Below are positions 1 through 8,081 of a stretch of DNA of 20,867 bases, piece by piece. The number at the start of each line of letters is the position of its first letter. The first letter of the stretch is position 1. The position numbers and the translations under genes were made by a program. The notes under the pieces are model-generated. The model was not told where the DNA came from. It did no database searches and was given only the letters and a program-made list of their open reading frames with translations. This stretch comes from an uncultured Eubacterium sp. (GTDB taxonomy: Bacteria; Bacillota_A; Clostridia; Lachnospirales; Lachnospiraceae), in NCBI GenBank assembly GCA_948468465.1, contig CAOKJJ010000085.1, positions 1 through 20,867 of the forward strand. The letters run 5' to 3'.

Positions 1-38
1 GGTTCGTATCTATCAATATTTTAAGGAGGATTGAGATC

Positions 39-209
39 ATGGCATACAAAATTACAGATGCTTGTGTAAGCTGCGGAACATGTGAAGGGGAATGTCCAGT
101 AGGAGCTATCTCTGCAGGTGATGGAAAATATGAAATTGACGCAGATGCTTGTGTAAGCTGTGGCACATGTGCAGGTGCATGTCCAACAGGTGCAATCGAA
201 GAAGGTTAA
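39..209 (+). CDS. 2[4Fe-4S] ferredoxin (clostridial type, 56 aa)
   Basis: A small soluble electron carrier. The translation has two copies of the CxxCxxCxxxCP cluster-binding motif, with cysteines at residues 9, 12, 15, 19 and 38, 41, 44, 48. Each set ligates one [4Fe-4S] cluster with the last cysteine swapped between sites, as known for clostridial ferredoxins. The two halves are near repeats of each other (DACVSCGTC in both), the classic ancient duplication. The 56-residue length is typical. A strong ribosome binding site, AAGGAGGA at 23-30, sits 8 bases before the ATG. It probably serves pyruvate:ferredoxin oxidoreductase, hydrogenase or Rnf-type partners, but none of these is in the window, so the specific partner is unknown. 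A strong terminator follows directly, so it is probably a single-gene unit or the last gene of one. Its promoter lies outside the window or in the first 20 bases. Confidence 0.97.
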   Translation: MAYKITDACVSCGTCEGECPVGAISAGDGKYEIDADACVSCGTCAGACPTGAIEEG

Positions 210-237
210 TGAAACACACATATTTGTAACATATTTT

Positions 238-267
238 AAAACCGCCGGAAATCCGGCGGTTTTATTT
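238..267 (+). terminator. Intrinsic terminator after the ferredoxin gene
   Basis: A GC-rich hairpin (ACCGCCGG, loop AAAT, CCGGCGGT), flanked by AAA and followed by TTTTATTTT. It lies between the ferredoxin gene and the convergent merR-like gene that ends at 300. The reverse strand reads the same stem followed by TTTTAAAA, so it could stop transcription from both sides. Confidence 0.92.
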
Positions 268-299
268 TCATGGTATGTATCAATATTTACTGTTAATAC

Positions 300-983
300 T
301 CAGATTGTTAAATCTGGTGCCAGTTCATTTTTGTTTTTCAGCATTCTGCGTTCTTTTCGGCTTAAACGCTCTTTTCTGGCACGTCTCCTTCCATGTCTGC
401 CGATACTTCTGATCGCTTCATCCAGCTTACGGAACCGTTCTTCTTCCTGTTCTTCCTGTACACGCATCAGATAATTCATTTCCTTTAACACATGTTCACC
501 GACCTGAACACCTACCTGTTCACCTAATCCCTGATTATTTTCACTGATCGCTTTACGTACAATTTCCGTCATCATTAATTGAAACTGTTCCATACGTTTT
601 TCACGCTGCATATCTTCAGTCAGCTGATCTGTTTTTTGTGTTACATGAATTACTTCGTTTTTAGCCATTTCTCTCTTCACAACCTCCTCACCAATTTCCC
701 TGCCGTCTACTTTTTCAATCCGGATTGCCGGTTCCATCATTCCCTCCTCCTTGCGCTCTTTTTCATCCTGAAGAATCAGTCTGATCGCTTTTAACTGGTA
801 TCCTCGTTCTTTCAGCTCTTTTATTCGTAAAAATTCCTGTATGTTTTCCTGCGTATAATAGCGGTGACCCAGTTCGTTTCTTGGGATAATTAATTCCAGT
901 TCTTCTTCCCAGTACCGCAGAACATGTGATTCTACCTGCACAATATTCGCTGCATCTGAAATCATATAACGTACTTTTTCCAC
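300..983 (-). CDS. MerR-like HTH protein with coiled-coil middle and basic C-terminal tail
   Basis: A 227-residue protein. Residues 1-75 form a MerR-type winged helix: VLRYWEEEL at about 21-29, GHRYYTQENI at 39-48 and a Lys/Glu-rich helix. The rest is charged and probably helical or coiled coil, and the last 40 residues are strongly basic (GRRRARKERLSRKERR). It has no obvious metal- or drug-binding domain, so the inducer is unknown. The N-terminal DNA binding plus coiled coil plus basic tail resembles the layout of Bacillus RacA, but I see no specific similarity and cannot claim that function. The start is GTG, chosen because AAGGAGGT (991-998) sits 7 bases upstream. It lies downstream of dnaB with about 200 bp between them and has its own promoter with a palindrome in the spacer, which suggests autoregulation. 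DNA binding is well supported; the role is not. Confidence 0.85.
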   Translation of the reverse strand: MEKVRYMISDAANIVQVESHVLRYWEEELELIIPRNELGHRYYTQENIQEFLRIKELKERGYQLKAIRLILQDEKERKEEGMMEPAIRIEKVDGREIGEEVVKREMAKNEVIHVTQKTDQLTEDMQREKRMEQFQLMMTEIVRKAISENNQGLGEQVGVQVGEHVLKEMNYLMRVQEEQEEERFRKLDEAIRSIGRHGRRRARKERLSRKERRMLKNKNELAPDLTI

Positions 984-1026
984 TTAGAAAACCTCCTTTT
1001 TCTATTGCATGGCGGTATATAACTTC

Positions 1027-1062
1027 TGTAACAAGTATATCTTACTGTAAGTGCTTGTACAA
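1027..1062 (-). promoter_or_regulatory. Promoter with embedded palindrome upstream of the merR-like gene
   Basis: On the - strand, TTGTAC (1057-1062) and TATACT (1034-1039) are 17 bp apart, a good sigma-A promoter for the merR-like gene. The spacer contains the perfect palindrome CTTAC-T-GTAAG (1041-1051). It is bracketed by an outer, nearly perfect inverted repeat, TGTAACAAG (1027-1035) and CTTGTACA (1054-1061), that overlaps both hexamers. MerR proteins bind dyads between -35 and -10. Classical activated MerR promoters have 19-20 bp spacers, so a 17 bp spacer suggests simple autorepression (inference). A second TTACTGTAA copy is at 1111-1119. Confidence 0.7.
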
Positions 1063-1189
1063 ATTGATTTCATCGCTGAAAACTGACATAATTTTACAGA
1101 TAAAGTCTAATTACTGTAAAAAAAGAAACTTTTATTGTCGTATTTTTTTGAAAGACAGGAAGCTTTTGAAAAATGTGAAGATAACTTTT

Positions 1190-2521
1190 TTAATCTTTCT
1201 GCATATTTGCAAACTTTGTATATTGCGGCAGCCATACGAGATTAATCGTACCAATCGGGCCATTTCTTTGTTTTGCTATGATTATTTCGGCAATATTTTT
1301 TTTATCGGTGTCTTTATTATAATAATCATCACGATAAATAAACATTACCACATCTGCGTCCTGTTCAATAGCGCCGGATTCCCGCAAGTCAGATAACATC
1401 GGACGGTGATCCGGACGCTGCTCTACCGCACGGCTGAGCTGAGATAACGCGATAACCGGAACGTGCAGCTCTCTTGCAAGCGCCTTTAACGCACGGGAAA
1501 TCTCTGAAATCTCCTGTTGCCTGGAATCCGTCCTTCCGTTTCCTGACATTAACTGCAGATAATCAATAATAATCAGCTGTATATCATGTTCCAGTTTATA
1601 TTTACGGCATTTGGAACGGAGTTCACTAATGGAAATACCCGGTGTATCGTCTATGATCAATTTTGATTTGCCAATGGTACCAGCTCCTTCAATCAGTTTT
1701 TCCCAATCGGTATCAGACAGATTACCGTTACGAAGCATTTGTGCATCAACTCTGGATTCGAGAGAAAACAAACGGTTGACAAGCTGTTCCTTTGACATTT
1801 CCAAACTGAAAACAGCGGTTGCAAGATCACTGTGAAATGCCGTATACTGCGCAATATTTAATACAAAAGCAGTCTTTCCCATAGAGGGCCTTGCAGCTAC
1901 CAGTATCAAATCCGAAGGCTGCAGACCTGACATACGGTAATCCAAATCTATAAATCCAGTAGCGATGCCTGTTACATTTCCCTGGATTCTGGAAGCTTTT
2001 TCAATCCGGTCCAATGCATTAATGACAATTTGTTTAATCGGCACAAATTCTCCGCTGTCCTGGCTTTGAAGCAGCTGAAAGATATTTTTTTCCGTATTAG
2101 CGAATATTGTTTCCAGTTCTTCATTTCCCGCATAACATTCGTTTTGAATATTTTCTGTTATTTTTATTAATCTGCGAAGCATCGCTTTTTCTTTTACGAT
2201 ATTCGCATAATATCGGATATTCGCAGCTGTGGGAACTGCTGCCACCAGATCATTAATATATTCCAGGCTGCTGATTTCAGGCGGCAGATCTTTTTCTTTT
2301 AATTTATTCTGTAATGTAATAAAATCTACCGGCTGATTTTGATTAAATAATTCCAGCATGGAATCAAATAAAACAGCATATTGGCTATGATAAAAATCTT
2401 CCGCCATTAACGTCTCCGAAGCGGTAATAATCGCCGCTCGGTCCATCATCATGGCACCGATTACCGATTGTTCCGCTTCGATACTGTTAGGCATTGTTCT
2501 TTTTATAATTGCTTCTTCCAT
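1190..2521 (-). CDS. dnaB: Replicative DNA helicase DnaB (DnaC in Bacillus)
   Basis: The hexameric helicase that unwinds DNA ahead of the replication fork and recruits primase; cytoplasmic. The 443-residue length is normal for the family. Residues 10-115 are the DnaB N-terminal domain (PNSIEAEQSVIGAM). The RecA-like motor follows: Walker A ARPSMGKT at 210-217, catalytic Glu in SLEMS at 239-243, Walker B LIIIDYLQLM at 316-325, motif LSQLSR at 359-364, and KQRNGP at 417-422, which carries the expected arginine finger. No intein interrupts it. The ATG lies 5 bases after the rplI stop, so it is translated as the last gene of the gdpP-rplI-dnaB unit, the same order as yybT-rplI-dnaC in Bacillus subtilis. 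I see no clear intrinsic terminator after its stop. Confidence 0.98.
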   Translation of the reverse strand: MEEAIIKRTMPNSIEAEQSVIGAMMMDRAAIITASETLMAEDFYHSQYAVLFDSMLELFNQNQPVDFITLQNKLKEKDLPPEISSLEYINDLVAAVPTAANIRYYANIVKEKAMLRRLIKITENIQNECYAGNEELETIFANTEKNIFQLLQSQDSGEFVPIKQIVINALDRIEKASRIQGNVTGIATGFIDLDYRMSGLQPSDLILVAARPSMGKTAFVLNIAQYTAFHSDLATAVFSLEMSKEQLVNRLFSLESRVDAQMLRNGNLSDTDWEKLIEGAGTIGKSKLIIDDTPGISISELRSKCRKYKLEHDIQLIIIDYLQLMSGNGRTDSRQQEISEISRALKALARELHVPVIALSQLSRAVEQRPDHRPMLSDLRESGAIEQDADVVMFIYRDDYYNKDTDKKNIAEIIIAKQRNGPIGTINLVWLPQYTKFANMQKD

Positions 2522-2526
2522 ATTTT

Positions 2527-2973
2527 TCAGCCTTCAACAACATGCACTCTTAAAGATGCTGTTACTTGTGGATGTAATTTCACTGGCACATCATAAAATC
2601 CAAGAGCTTTAATAGGATCTGTCAGCTGCATTTTCTTTTTATCCAATTCCAAATTCAGCTGTTTCTTTGCGGCTTCAGATATTTCTTTTGTAGAAACAGA
2701 GCCAAAGGTACGTCCTCCTTCTCCTGCCTTGATTTTTACTTCCACCTGCTTTTCTTTTAAATCTTCAGCAAGCTGTTTCGCAGCCGCGAGATTTTCAGCC
2801 GCATCTTTTTCCGCCCGCTTATTTCTAAGCTTCAAATCATTTAACGTCTGATTATTCGCTTCTACGCCGCGTTTTTTCCGAATCAGCATATTTCGTGCAA
2901 ATGCGTCGCTGACTTCTACAATTTCATCTTTTTTTCCTACTGATTTTACATCTTCCAATAATATTACTTTCAT
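2527..2973 (-). CDS. rplI: 50S ribosomal protein L9
   Basis: L9 binds 23S rRNA near the L1 stalk and restrains forward slippage. The 148-residue length is standard. The N-terminal domain carries the L9 signature (MKVILLEDV, then [16 protein letters not shown] at about 13-28). A long charged connecting helix follows (about 41-75), then the C-terminal domain with GGRTFGSVS at 86-94. The ATG overlaps the gdpP stop by 4 bases, and AAAGGAG precedes it inside the end of gdpP, so expression is coupled to gdpP. Confidence 0.98.
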   Translation of the reverse strand: MKVILLEDVKSVGKKDEIVEVSDAFARNMLIRKKRGVEANNQTLNDLKLRNKRAEKDAAENLAAAKQLAEDLKEKQVEVKIKAGEGGRTFGSVSTKEISEAAKKQLNLELDKKKMQLTDPIKALGFYDVPVKLHPQVTASLRVHVVEG

Positions 2974-5021
2974 TTTTCGATTTCTCCTTTTTCAATCATT
3001 TCATCTAAAATTGACCGGATTTTTTGTTTTGCCTGTTCAATACTGCATTCAGAAAGCTGGGCCCCGGCAATGCTTGCATGCCCTCCTCCGCCGAGGCGCT
3101 CCATAATAGACTGTACATTAATCTCATCAATAGAACGGGAGCTGATAAAAATTTTGTTCTGATATTCGGTCATAACAAAAGAAGCTTTAATTCCTATAAT
3201 ATTTAACAATTCATTGGCAGACTGTGCGCTTACAACTGTCGGACTTTCCACTTTATCCGCCGGGCAGACCGAGATCGCAAATGCTCCATGGTACACTTCT
3301 GCATTCCGCATAACCTCTGCCCTTGCTTTATAATCCGCCATATCATTCCGCAGCATTTTGCGTACTCTGTTGATTTCTGCCCCGCATCGTCTCAAATAAG
3401 CTGCCGCTTCAAACGTACGCACACCTGTTTTCTGCATAAAATTATTTGTATCTATTAACATTCCGGCATAAATTGCATCTGCTTCACAGGCCGTTAATTT
3501 AATATTTTCCGTAAAATACTGCAGCACCTCTGCAATCATTTCACATGTAGAAGAAGCATAAGGTTCTATATATGATAATATTGGATTTTCAACGACATCA
3601 CTTCCTTGTCGATGATGGTCAAATACGACAATAGATTTTGTCTTTTTTAATATCTCAGGACAATCTGTATAGTTCGGCCGATTGGTATCCACAACCATAA
3701 CGAGCGTTTTATTATTCGTCAATTCGATCGCTGTTTCACTGTCTATAAACATATCCGGCTCATATCCGTTTTCTTCATGAAAACATTCTTTTAATGGCCG
3801 CAGTGAAGTGGTTACTTCGTTTAATACAATCTGTACTTTTTTCTCTAATACACGGCCCGCGCAAAAAACACCAATCGCAGCTCCAAAGGAATCCGCATCT
3901 GCAATATGATGCCCCATAACAATGACATGGCTTCTGCTTTCAATAATCTCACGCAGTGCATGTGCTTTTACACGTGCTTTCACACGCGTCTTTTTATCTA
4001 CCTGCTTGGAGCTGCCGCCAAAATACGTAATGCGTTCTCCTTCTTTTACTACAACCTGGTCTCCACCGCGTCCCAATGCCAGTCCGATTGCCATACGTGT
4101 ATACTCATAATTTTGATTATACGTATCCGCCGTACTGCCGATTCCAATACTCAATGTAACTGACATTTCGTTTCCAACTTTGACCGTCTTTACCTCTTCC
4201 AGCAGACTGAATTTATCTTCTTCCATCTTAGCAAGATACATGTACCGAAAAACAACAAAATACTTGTCTTTTTCTATTTTACGTACAAGCCCGTCCATTC
4301 CTGAAAAATATTTATTCACTTTACGGTCAATCAATGCCACAAGCAATGACTGTTTCACATCCTCAATGCTGTTCAGCGCCTCTTCAAAATTATCTATATA
4401 GATCAGCGCAGTGACAAGCTTTTGATCATCATTTTCCCGTATATACTTATTCAGCTGTGTCTCATCATACAAATAAAGAGCGGTCATATACTCTTCACTG
4501 CTTTGCAGAGAAACCATATCATTTTCCGGAGTAATACTGGAAAACTCTATTCTTTTTAGCTGCGCGCGAAACTCACACCCGTCCCAGCCAATATGAAGCT
4601 GTGATTCTGTCTTATTTTTCTGGATAATATCTCTGGTAATATGAGAAAATACAGAAGTGATTGATTTGTGATAATCTTTATCTTTTCCAGTCAGTTCTGT
4701 AAATTTCTCATTTACCCAGAGAATTTTTCCATTATAATCTATTAACGCATATGCTACATCAAATTCATTTAACAGCTTTTTTTGTACTGAACCATACTGC
4801 GTTGCAAAATTAATGAGCTCATTCATAAAAAACGGCTTGCTTCTATGATAGGTTATCGTAACCACAACAAAATATACTGCTGTAAACCCGGACGTAAGCA
4901 GTCCTGCCTCCAGTTTATATATATACATAGGAATATTCATAAATATTAGCAATATCGTGAGCAGCATAGGAGCATACATATAATATCGCAGCCGGCCTTT
5001 GAATTTTATTTTATTTTTCAT
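2970..5021 (-). CDS. gdpP: GdpP-type cyclic-di-AMP phosphodiesterase
   Basis: A membrane enzyme that hydrolyses c-di-AMP to pApA through its DHH/DHHA1 domain. I chose the ATG at 5021, giving 683 aa. A GTG 26 codons upstream (5099) overlaps the previous gene, but it has no good ribosome binding site and a promoter lies inside the extension. GGAAAGG (5036-5042) precedes the chosen ATG at a rather long 14 bases. Numbered from the GTG: two TM segments at about 43-60 and 66-83; a degenerate PAS domain at about 110-210; a degenerate GGDEF domain at about 225-355 that keeps GGDQVV; DHH motifs GHHIADAD (396-403), VVDTNR (469-474), DHHRQGS (494-500) and LIDTNN (548-553); and DHHA1 [12 protein letters not shown] (670-681). 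All metal-binding motifs are intact. It is followed by rplI with a 4-base overlap. Confidence 0.96.
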   Translation of the reverse strand: MKNKIKFKGRLRYYMYAPMLLTILLIFMNIPMYIYKLEAGLLTSGFTAVYFVVVTITYHRSKPFFMNELINFATQYGSVQKKLLNEFDVAYALIDYNGKILWVNEKFTELTGKDKDYHKSITSVFSHITRDIIQKNKTESQLHIGWDGCEFRAQLKRIEFSSITPENDMVSLQSSEEYMTALYLYDETQLNKYIRENDDQKLVTALIYIDNFEEALNSIEDVKQSLLVALIDRKVNKYFSGMDGLVRKIEKDKYFVVFRYMYLAKMEEDKFSLLEEVKTVKVGNEMSVTLSIGIGSTADTYNQNYEYTRMAIGLALGRGGDQVVVKEGERITYFGGSSKQVDKKTRVKARVKAHALREIIESRSHVIVMGHHIADADSFGAAIGVFCAGRVLEKKVQIVLNEVTTSLRPLKECFHEENGYEPDMFIDSETAIELTNNKTLVMVVDTNRPNYTDCPEILKKTKSIVVFDHHRQGSDVVENPILSYIEPYASSTCEMIAEVLQYFTENIKLTACEADAIYAGMLIDTNNFMQKTGVRTFEAAAYLRRCGAEINRVRKMLRNDMADYKARAEVMRNAEVYHGAFAISVCPADKVESPTVVSAQSANELLNIIGIKASFVMTEYQNKIFISSRSIDEINVQSIMERLGGGGHASIAGAQLSECSIEQAKQKIRSILDEMIEKGEIEK

Positions 5022-5057
5022 TTCTGCAGACTTTACCTTTCCACAAAGATAGTATTT

Positions 5058-5086
5058 ATTATACCATGTTACGCCATTTATGGAAA
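5058..5086 (-). promoter_or_regulatory. Candidate promoter immediately upstream of gdpP
   Basis: On the - strand, TTTCCA (5081-5086), a 17 bp spacer and a perfect TATAAT (5058-5063) preceded by TGG make an extended -10. It lies between the upstream gene's stop (5096) and the preferred gdpP ATG at 5021. It could give gdpP-rplI-dnaB expression independent of the two upstream genes, and it argues against the GTG start at 5099. Confidence 0.6.
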
Positions 5087-5095
5087 GGGTTTTGA

Positions 5096-6742
5096 TCACA
5101 TAATTTGCGTTACACTTTGCAGTCCGTCCTCTTCCGGTACATACGTCAGCTTAACTGTATCACCGATTTGATAACGGATAATGCCAATCAGGCTTTCATC
5201 AGACATATCTATATCAAATATCTGATCTGACTGATCTAATGTAATATAATAATGTGTATTTCCTTCTATTACAACAGGAACAGCCGCGGTTATTTTTCCT
5301 GTAATCACTTCAAAAACATTGTTGTCTTCTTTTACTTCCGAAATTCCATTCGTAGCAAGCAGCGATACATAAGATTTTTCACATTCTTTCACTGTATCAC
5401 CAATTGCAACCCACTGATACTTCTGTACATTTACCATTGCATATTTTTTAACTAATCCAGCTCCATCTTTGAGTGCCATAAAATAAGTTGGCTGATCCGA
5501 TATATTCAACAGCAGAGGAAATGTCGCCTGGTAACCCAGATTCTGCACCTGCCCTTCTGCAGAAGACATTGCCGAATCTTCTATAGCGCCTTCTATTTTA
5601 TAATATTTTGTTTCCATTGTCCTTTGATTCATCAAAACAAATCCAACATTAGACTGATCTCCGCTCACAGAGGTTACGCCCGTATATACCCATACGTCAT
5701 CATCCAATGCAATATAATTATAGCCGTTTGTCGCTTTCAGGCAGTCTTTCTGCCCCAGAACGCTGTTAAAAAAGCCATGCTTATAAATACCATAATAATT
5801 ATACAATTCTGTCAGCAATTCTGCAGAATATACCTTATCGATCCAGTTTGGCACCTTCTCCACCGGGTAATCCGTACATTCCCCTGTCACTGCGTTGCAT
5901 AATACAACATTTCCAACCGTCTGGCCTCCAAACAGGCCAATATTAAACTTTTTAACCGGACATACCCAAAATGGCGTACCTTCATCATCAATCTCAAAAA
6001 AGATCTGATCGTCAAAAATGTATGTCGGATAATGAAAACGCAAATGACGATATATATTTCGGTTAAAATATTCTGCTTTGGAATATTTAATCGCTTTTTC
6101 CAGTTTCACACATTCAGTATTTTGTGTAGCCATATCAATTCTGATATATGCAGGAATACCAGCCTTCTGATTGGTCAGCCATTTAATTTCATTTGCATAT
6201 ACAAGCGGTGTTACACGCACCGGGGTATCTTTATAATTAATCTGTGTATAATCAGAACCTACCTCGAATTGGGATACCATGTCTACCATACTGCCCATCT
6301 TTCTGTTTCCAAGCAGTTCGGCAGAATCTTTATCTAAAAGCGGAATTGTATTATAATTTGTCTGCTGGATATCTTCGGTAAAATCACTCTCTTTTACCTG
6401 CATCAGTTTTTGATACTTATCCGCGTTTACAATTGGAGAAGACAATATATTCCCAACAATAAATATCACTAATGTCAGTAAAAACAAACCTGCTCCTAAT
6501 TTTACACCTTTCAGCTCTTTTAACTGCTGCTGTGCAGATTTCATTGGCAAAACATTTGTTTTCGACCTTTTCCGCAGTTGTACCATAGAATAAATAATTA
6601 CCGCAAATGCGATAAAAGTCTCTAATGCCATCCAAAATCCAACAGAATGGATATTAACCGCAGGTAATGCTACATAATAATAGACACCAACAGTTAAAAG
6701 TATGATCATAAACAAAATGATGTTTCGTGTTATTCTTTTCAT
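5096..6742 (-). CDS. Uncharacterised three-TM protein with large extracytoplasmic domain
   Basis: A 548-residue protein with no assigned function. Three hydrophobic segments (about 8-28, 35-55, 83-103) are followed by a 445-residue domain predicted to lie outside the membrane. The domain has a highly patterned core: IPLLDKDSAELLG (133-145), HLRFHYPTYIFDD (233-245), IGLFGGQTVGNVVLCNAVTG (268-287), GYNYIALDDDVWVYTG (340-355), NQRTMETKYY (372-381) and FPLLLNISDQPTYFMALKD (408-426). The last 70 residues, with ITAAVPVVIEGNTHYYI (484-500), resemble a small beta-barrel. I believe such proteins recur in Bacillota without a known role, but I cannot check this here. The ATG overlaps the upstream DHH gene by 4 bases, and AGAGGAAAG precedes it. 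It lies between two DHH phosphoesterase genes, suggesting a role linked to membrane nucleotide signalling (inference). Confidence 0.85.
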   Translation of the reverse strand: MKRITRNIILFMIILLTVGVYYYVALPAVNIHSVGFWMALETFIAFAVIIYSMVQLRKRSKTNVLPMKSAQQQLKELKGVKLGAGLFLLTLVIFIVGNILSSPIVNADKYQKLMQVKESDFTEDIQQTNYNTIPLLDKDSAELLGNRKMGSMVDMVSQFEVGSDYTQINYKDTPVRVTPLVYANEIKWLTNQKAGIPAYIRIDMATQNTECVKLEKAIKYSKAEYFNRNIYRHLRFHYPTYIFDDQIFFEIDDEGTPFWVCPVKKFNIGLFGGQTVGNVVLCNAVTGECTDYPVEKVPNWIDKVYSAELLTELYNYYGIYKHGFFNSVLGQKDCLKATNGYNYIALDDDVWVYTGVTSVSGDQSNVGFVLMNQRTMETKYYKIEGAIEDSAMSSAEGQVQNLGYQATFPLLLNISDQPTYFMALKDGAGLVKKYAMVNVQKYQWVAIGDTVKECEKSYVSLLATNGISEVKEDNNVFEVITGKITAAVPVVIEGNTHYYITLDQSDQIFDIDMSDESLIGIIRYQIGDTVKLTYVPEEDGLQSVTQIM

Positions 6743-7716
6743 TGCTTTCCTCTTTTCATTAATTGGATTTGCTTCATAAATGCTTCTTCGATCCGCGCAT
6801 GCATTCCATCTACAAGGTCAAGGTTTTCCTTTGGAATAAATCCTCCTGCCATACCATAATGTCCTCCTCCGCTTCCATAGTTTTTTAATACTTCAGCTAC
6901 CATTTTTCCTGCATCCAGGTCTTTTCTTTCACTGCGGACGGAAAACTTTATCCCATCTTTACGGACCGCATAGACAATGGATACATCAACGACGTTCAAT
7001 GATAGTATAAAATCGGAAATAATTGCAATTAAAGCGTCTGGGCAGTCTAATGGAATCCATGCAAATCCAACGCCGTCATTAATATAAATATTGTCAATCG
7101 CTGCTCCATAAGCTTTCAAATCGTCCAGTTCCAACACGTCATGATACATTGTCTTTATTTTATCCACATCCGCCCGTTTATACACATATGAAAACATATC
7201 CAGATCAAGTTCTGTGACGCCCCTGATAAAATCAGCCGTATCCATTTTAATCCCATAAGCAAGCGCAGCTGCAACAGATGGATCCATCGGTGTATCCGTC
7301 TGATAAAAATATTGTGCAATTAATGTAGAACATGCACCTGCCTTTCGAATGTCACGATACTGATACTTACACTCAAAAAAGGTAGGATGATGGTCGATGC
7401 ACGCCACTTCATTGCCGATCAGATCGGTAAGGTTCGCATTATATTTCTGGGAATCTACAGTAACAATATAATCTTCTTCAGTCATGTCTTTTATTTTATC
7501 AGCAGTCAGTACATCAATTTCAAATACCTGAAACATCTTTTTTGTACTTAGATTTTCTACTGTGCCATCATAACATATCTGTGCATCCACACCATGACAT
7601 CTCAAAAAGCTTTGCAGGCCATATGCACTTGCAACCGCATCCGGATCCGGATAGTTATGTGTCTGAATATAGTTTTTATGCCCTCGTAAAAGCTCTGCTA
7701 ATTGTAATGGATTCAT
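6739..7716 (-). CDS. DHH/DHHA1 phosphoesterase (NrnA/Pde2-like)
   Basis: A soluble 325-residue phosphoesterase without TM segments, the size of NrnA and Pde2 proteins that cut nanoRNA, pAp or pApA. Metal-binding motifs are intact: THNYPDPDAVAS (19-30, with H20, D24, D26), VTVDSQ (85-90), CIDHHP (106-111) and KMDTADF (157-163). The DHHA1 substrate-binding motif is GSGGGHYGMAGGF (281-293). The first motif reads DPDA rather than the DGDA I associate with typical NrnA, so it may belong to a distinct subgroup and its substrate is not certain. Its stop overlaps the start of the membrane protein gene by 4 bases, and gdpP follows that gene. A natural hypothesis is that it converts the pApA made by GdpP to AMP. 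AAAAGGA lies upstream of the ATG, but I see no clear promoter between it and the rpsR terminator, so it may depend on read-through. Confidence 0.93.
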   Translation of the reverse strand: MNPLQLAELLRGHKNYIQTHNYPDPDAVASAYGLQSFLRCHGVDAQICYDGTVENLSTKKMFQVFEIDVLTADKIKDMTEEDYIVTVDSQKYNANLTDLIGNEVACIDHHPTFFECKYQYRDIRKAGACSTLIAQYFYQTDTPMDPSVAAALAYGIKMDTADFIRGVTELDLDMFSYVYKRADVDKIKTMYHDVLELDDLKAYGAAIDNIYINDGVGFAWIPLDCPDALIAIISDFILSLNVVDVSIVYAVRKDGIKFSVRSERKDLDAGKMVAEVLKNYGSGGGHYGMAGGFIPKENLDLVDGMHARIEEAFMKQIQLMKRGKQ

Positions 7717-7742
7717 AACCCTGATTCCTTTTCTTTATGCAA

Positions 7743-7775
7743 AAACCACCACACGGTTTACCCATGTGGTGGTTT
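7743..7775 (-). terminator. Intrinsic terminator after rpsR
   Basis: A perfect 11-bp stem, AAACCACCACA (7743-7753) and TGTGGTGGTTT (7765-7775), with an 11-base loop. On the - strand it lies just after the rpsR stop and is followed by TTTTTG. The T run is short, so some read-through into the DHH gene at 7716 is plausible and may be needed, since no other promoter was seen there. Confidence 0.85.
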
Positions 7776-7781
7776 GTTTTC

Positions 7782-8039
7782 TTAATCCTGCACGTATGGC
7801 ATCAATGCCACATGGCGAGCTCTTTTAATCGCTGCTGTAAGAGCTCTCTGATGCTTTGCACAGTTTCCGGTAATTCTTCTTGGAAGAATCTTGCCTCTTT
7901 CGGAAATATATCTTTTTAATTTATTGACATCTTTATAATCAATCACGTTGTCTTTCCCGCAGAATACACATACTTTTTTTCTTCTGTGCATTGTTCTTCT
8001 GCGAGGATTGTCGCCTCTTTCCGTTCTATTGAAAGCCAT
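7782..8039 (-). CDS. rpsR: 30S ribosomal protein S18 (zinc-binding C+ form)
   Basis: S18 forms a dimer with S6 on the 30S platform. The 85-residue length is typical. The core is recognisable ([20 protein letters not shown], about 33-52, and [12 protein letters not shown], 54-65). It keeps CVFC (C24, C27) and CAKH (C60, H63), a probable zinc site, so it is the C+ type. AGGAGGT precedes the ATG. Last gene of rpsF-ssb-rpsR, 42 bases after ssb and just before a terminator. Confidence 0.98.
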   Translation of the reverse strand: MAFNRTERGDNPRRRTMHRRKKVCVFCGKDNVIDYKDVNKLKRYISERGKILPRRITGNCAKHQRALTAAIKRARHVALMPYVQD

Positions 8040-8081
8040 GGCTATTACCTCCTGCTAAAATCCAGCCTGTCCGCTGGCCTG

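Noticed and set aside
287..296. TTACTGTTAA near the merR-like gene's stop, similar to its promoter palindrome
   Set aside because: Imperfect and AT-rich, and located downstream of the gene after a terminator; a chance match is likely.
926..1396. A 156-codon + strand open frame over the dnaB end and the merR-dnaB gap
   Set aside because: It is antisense to the conserved dnaB C-terminus, has no ribosome binding site, and its product is low-complexity without family features.
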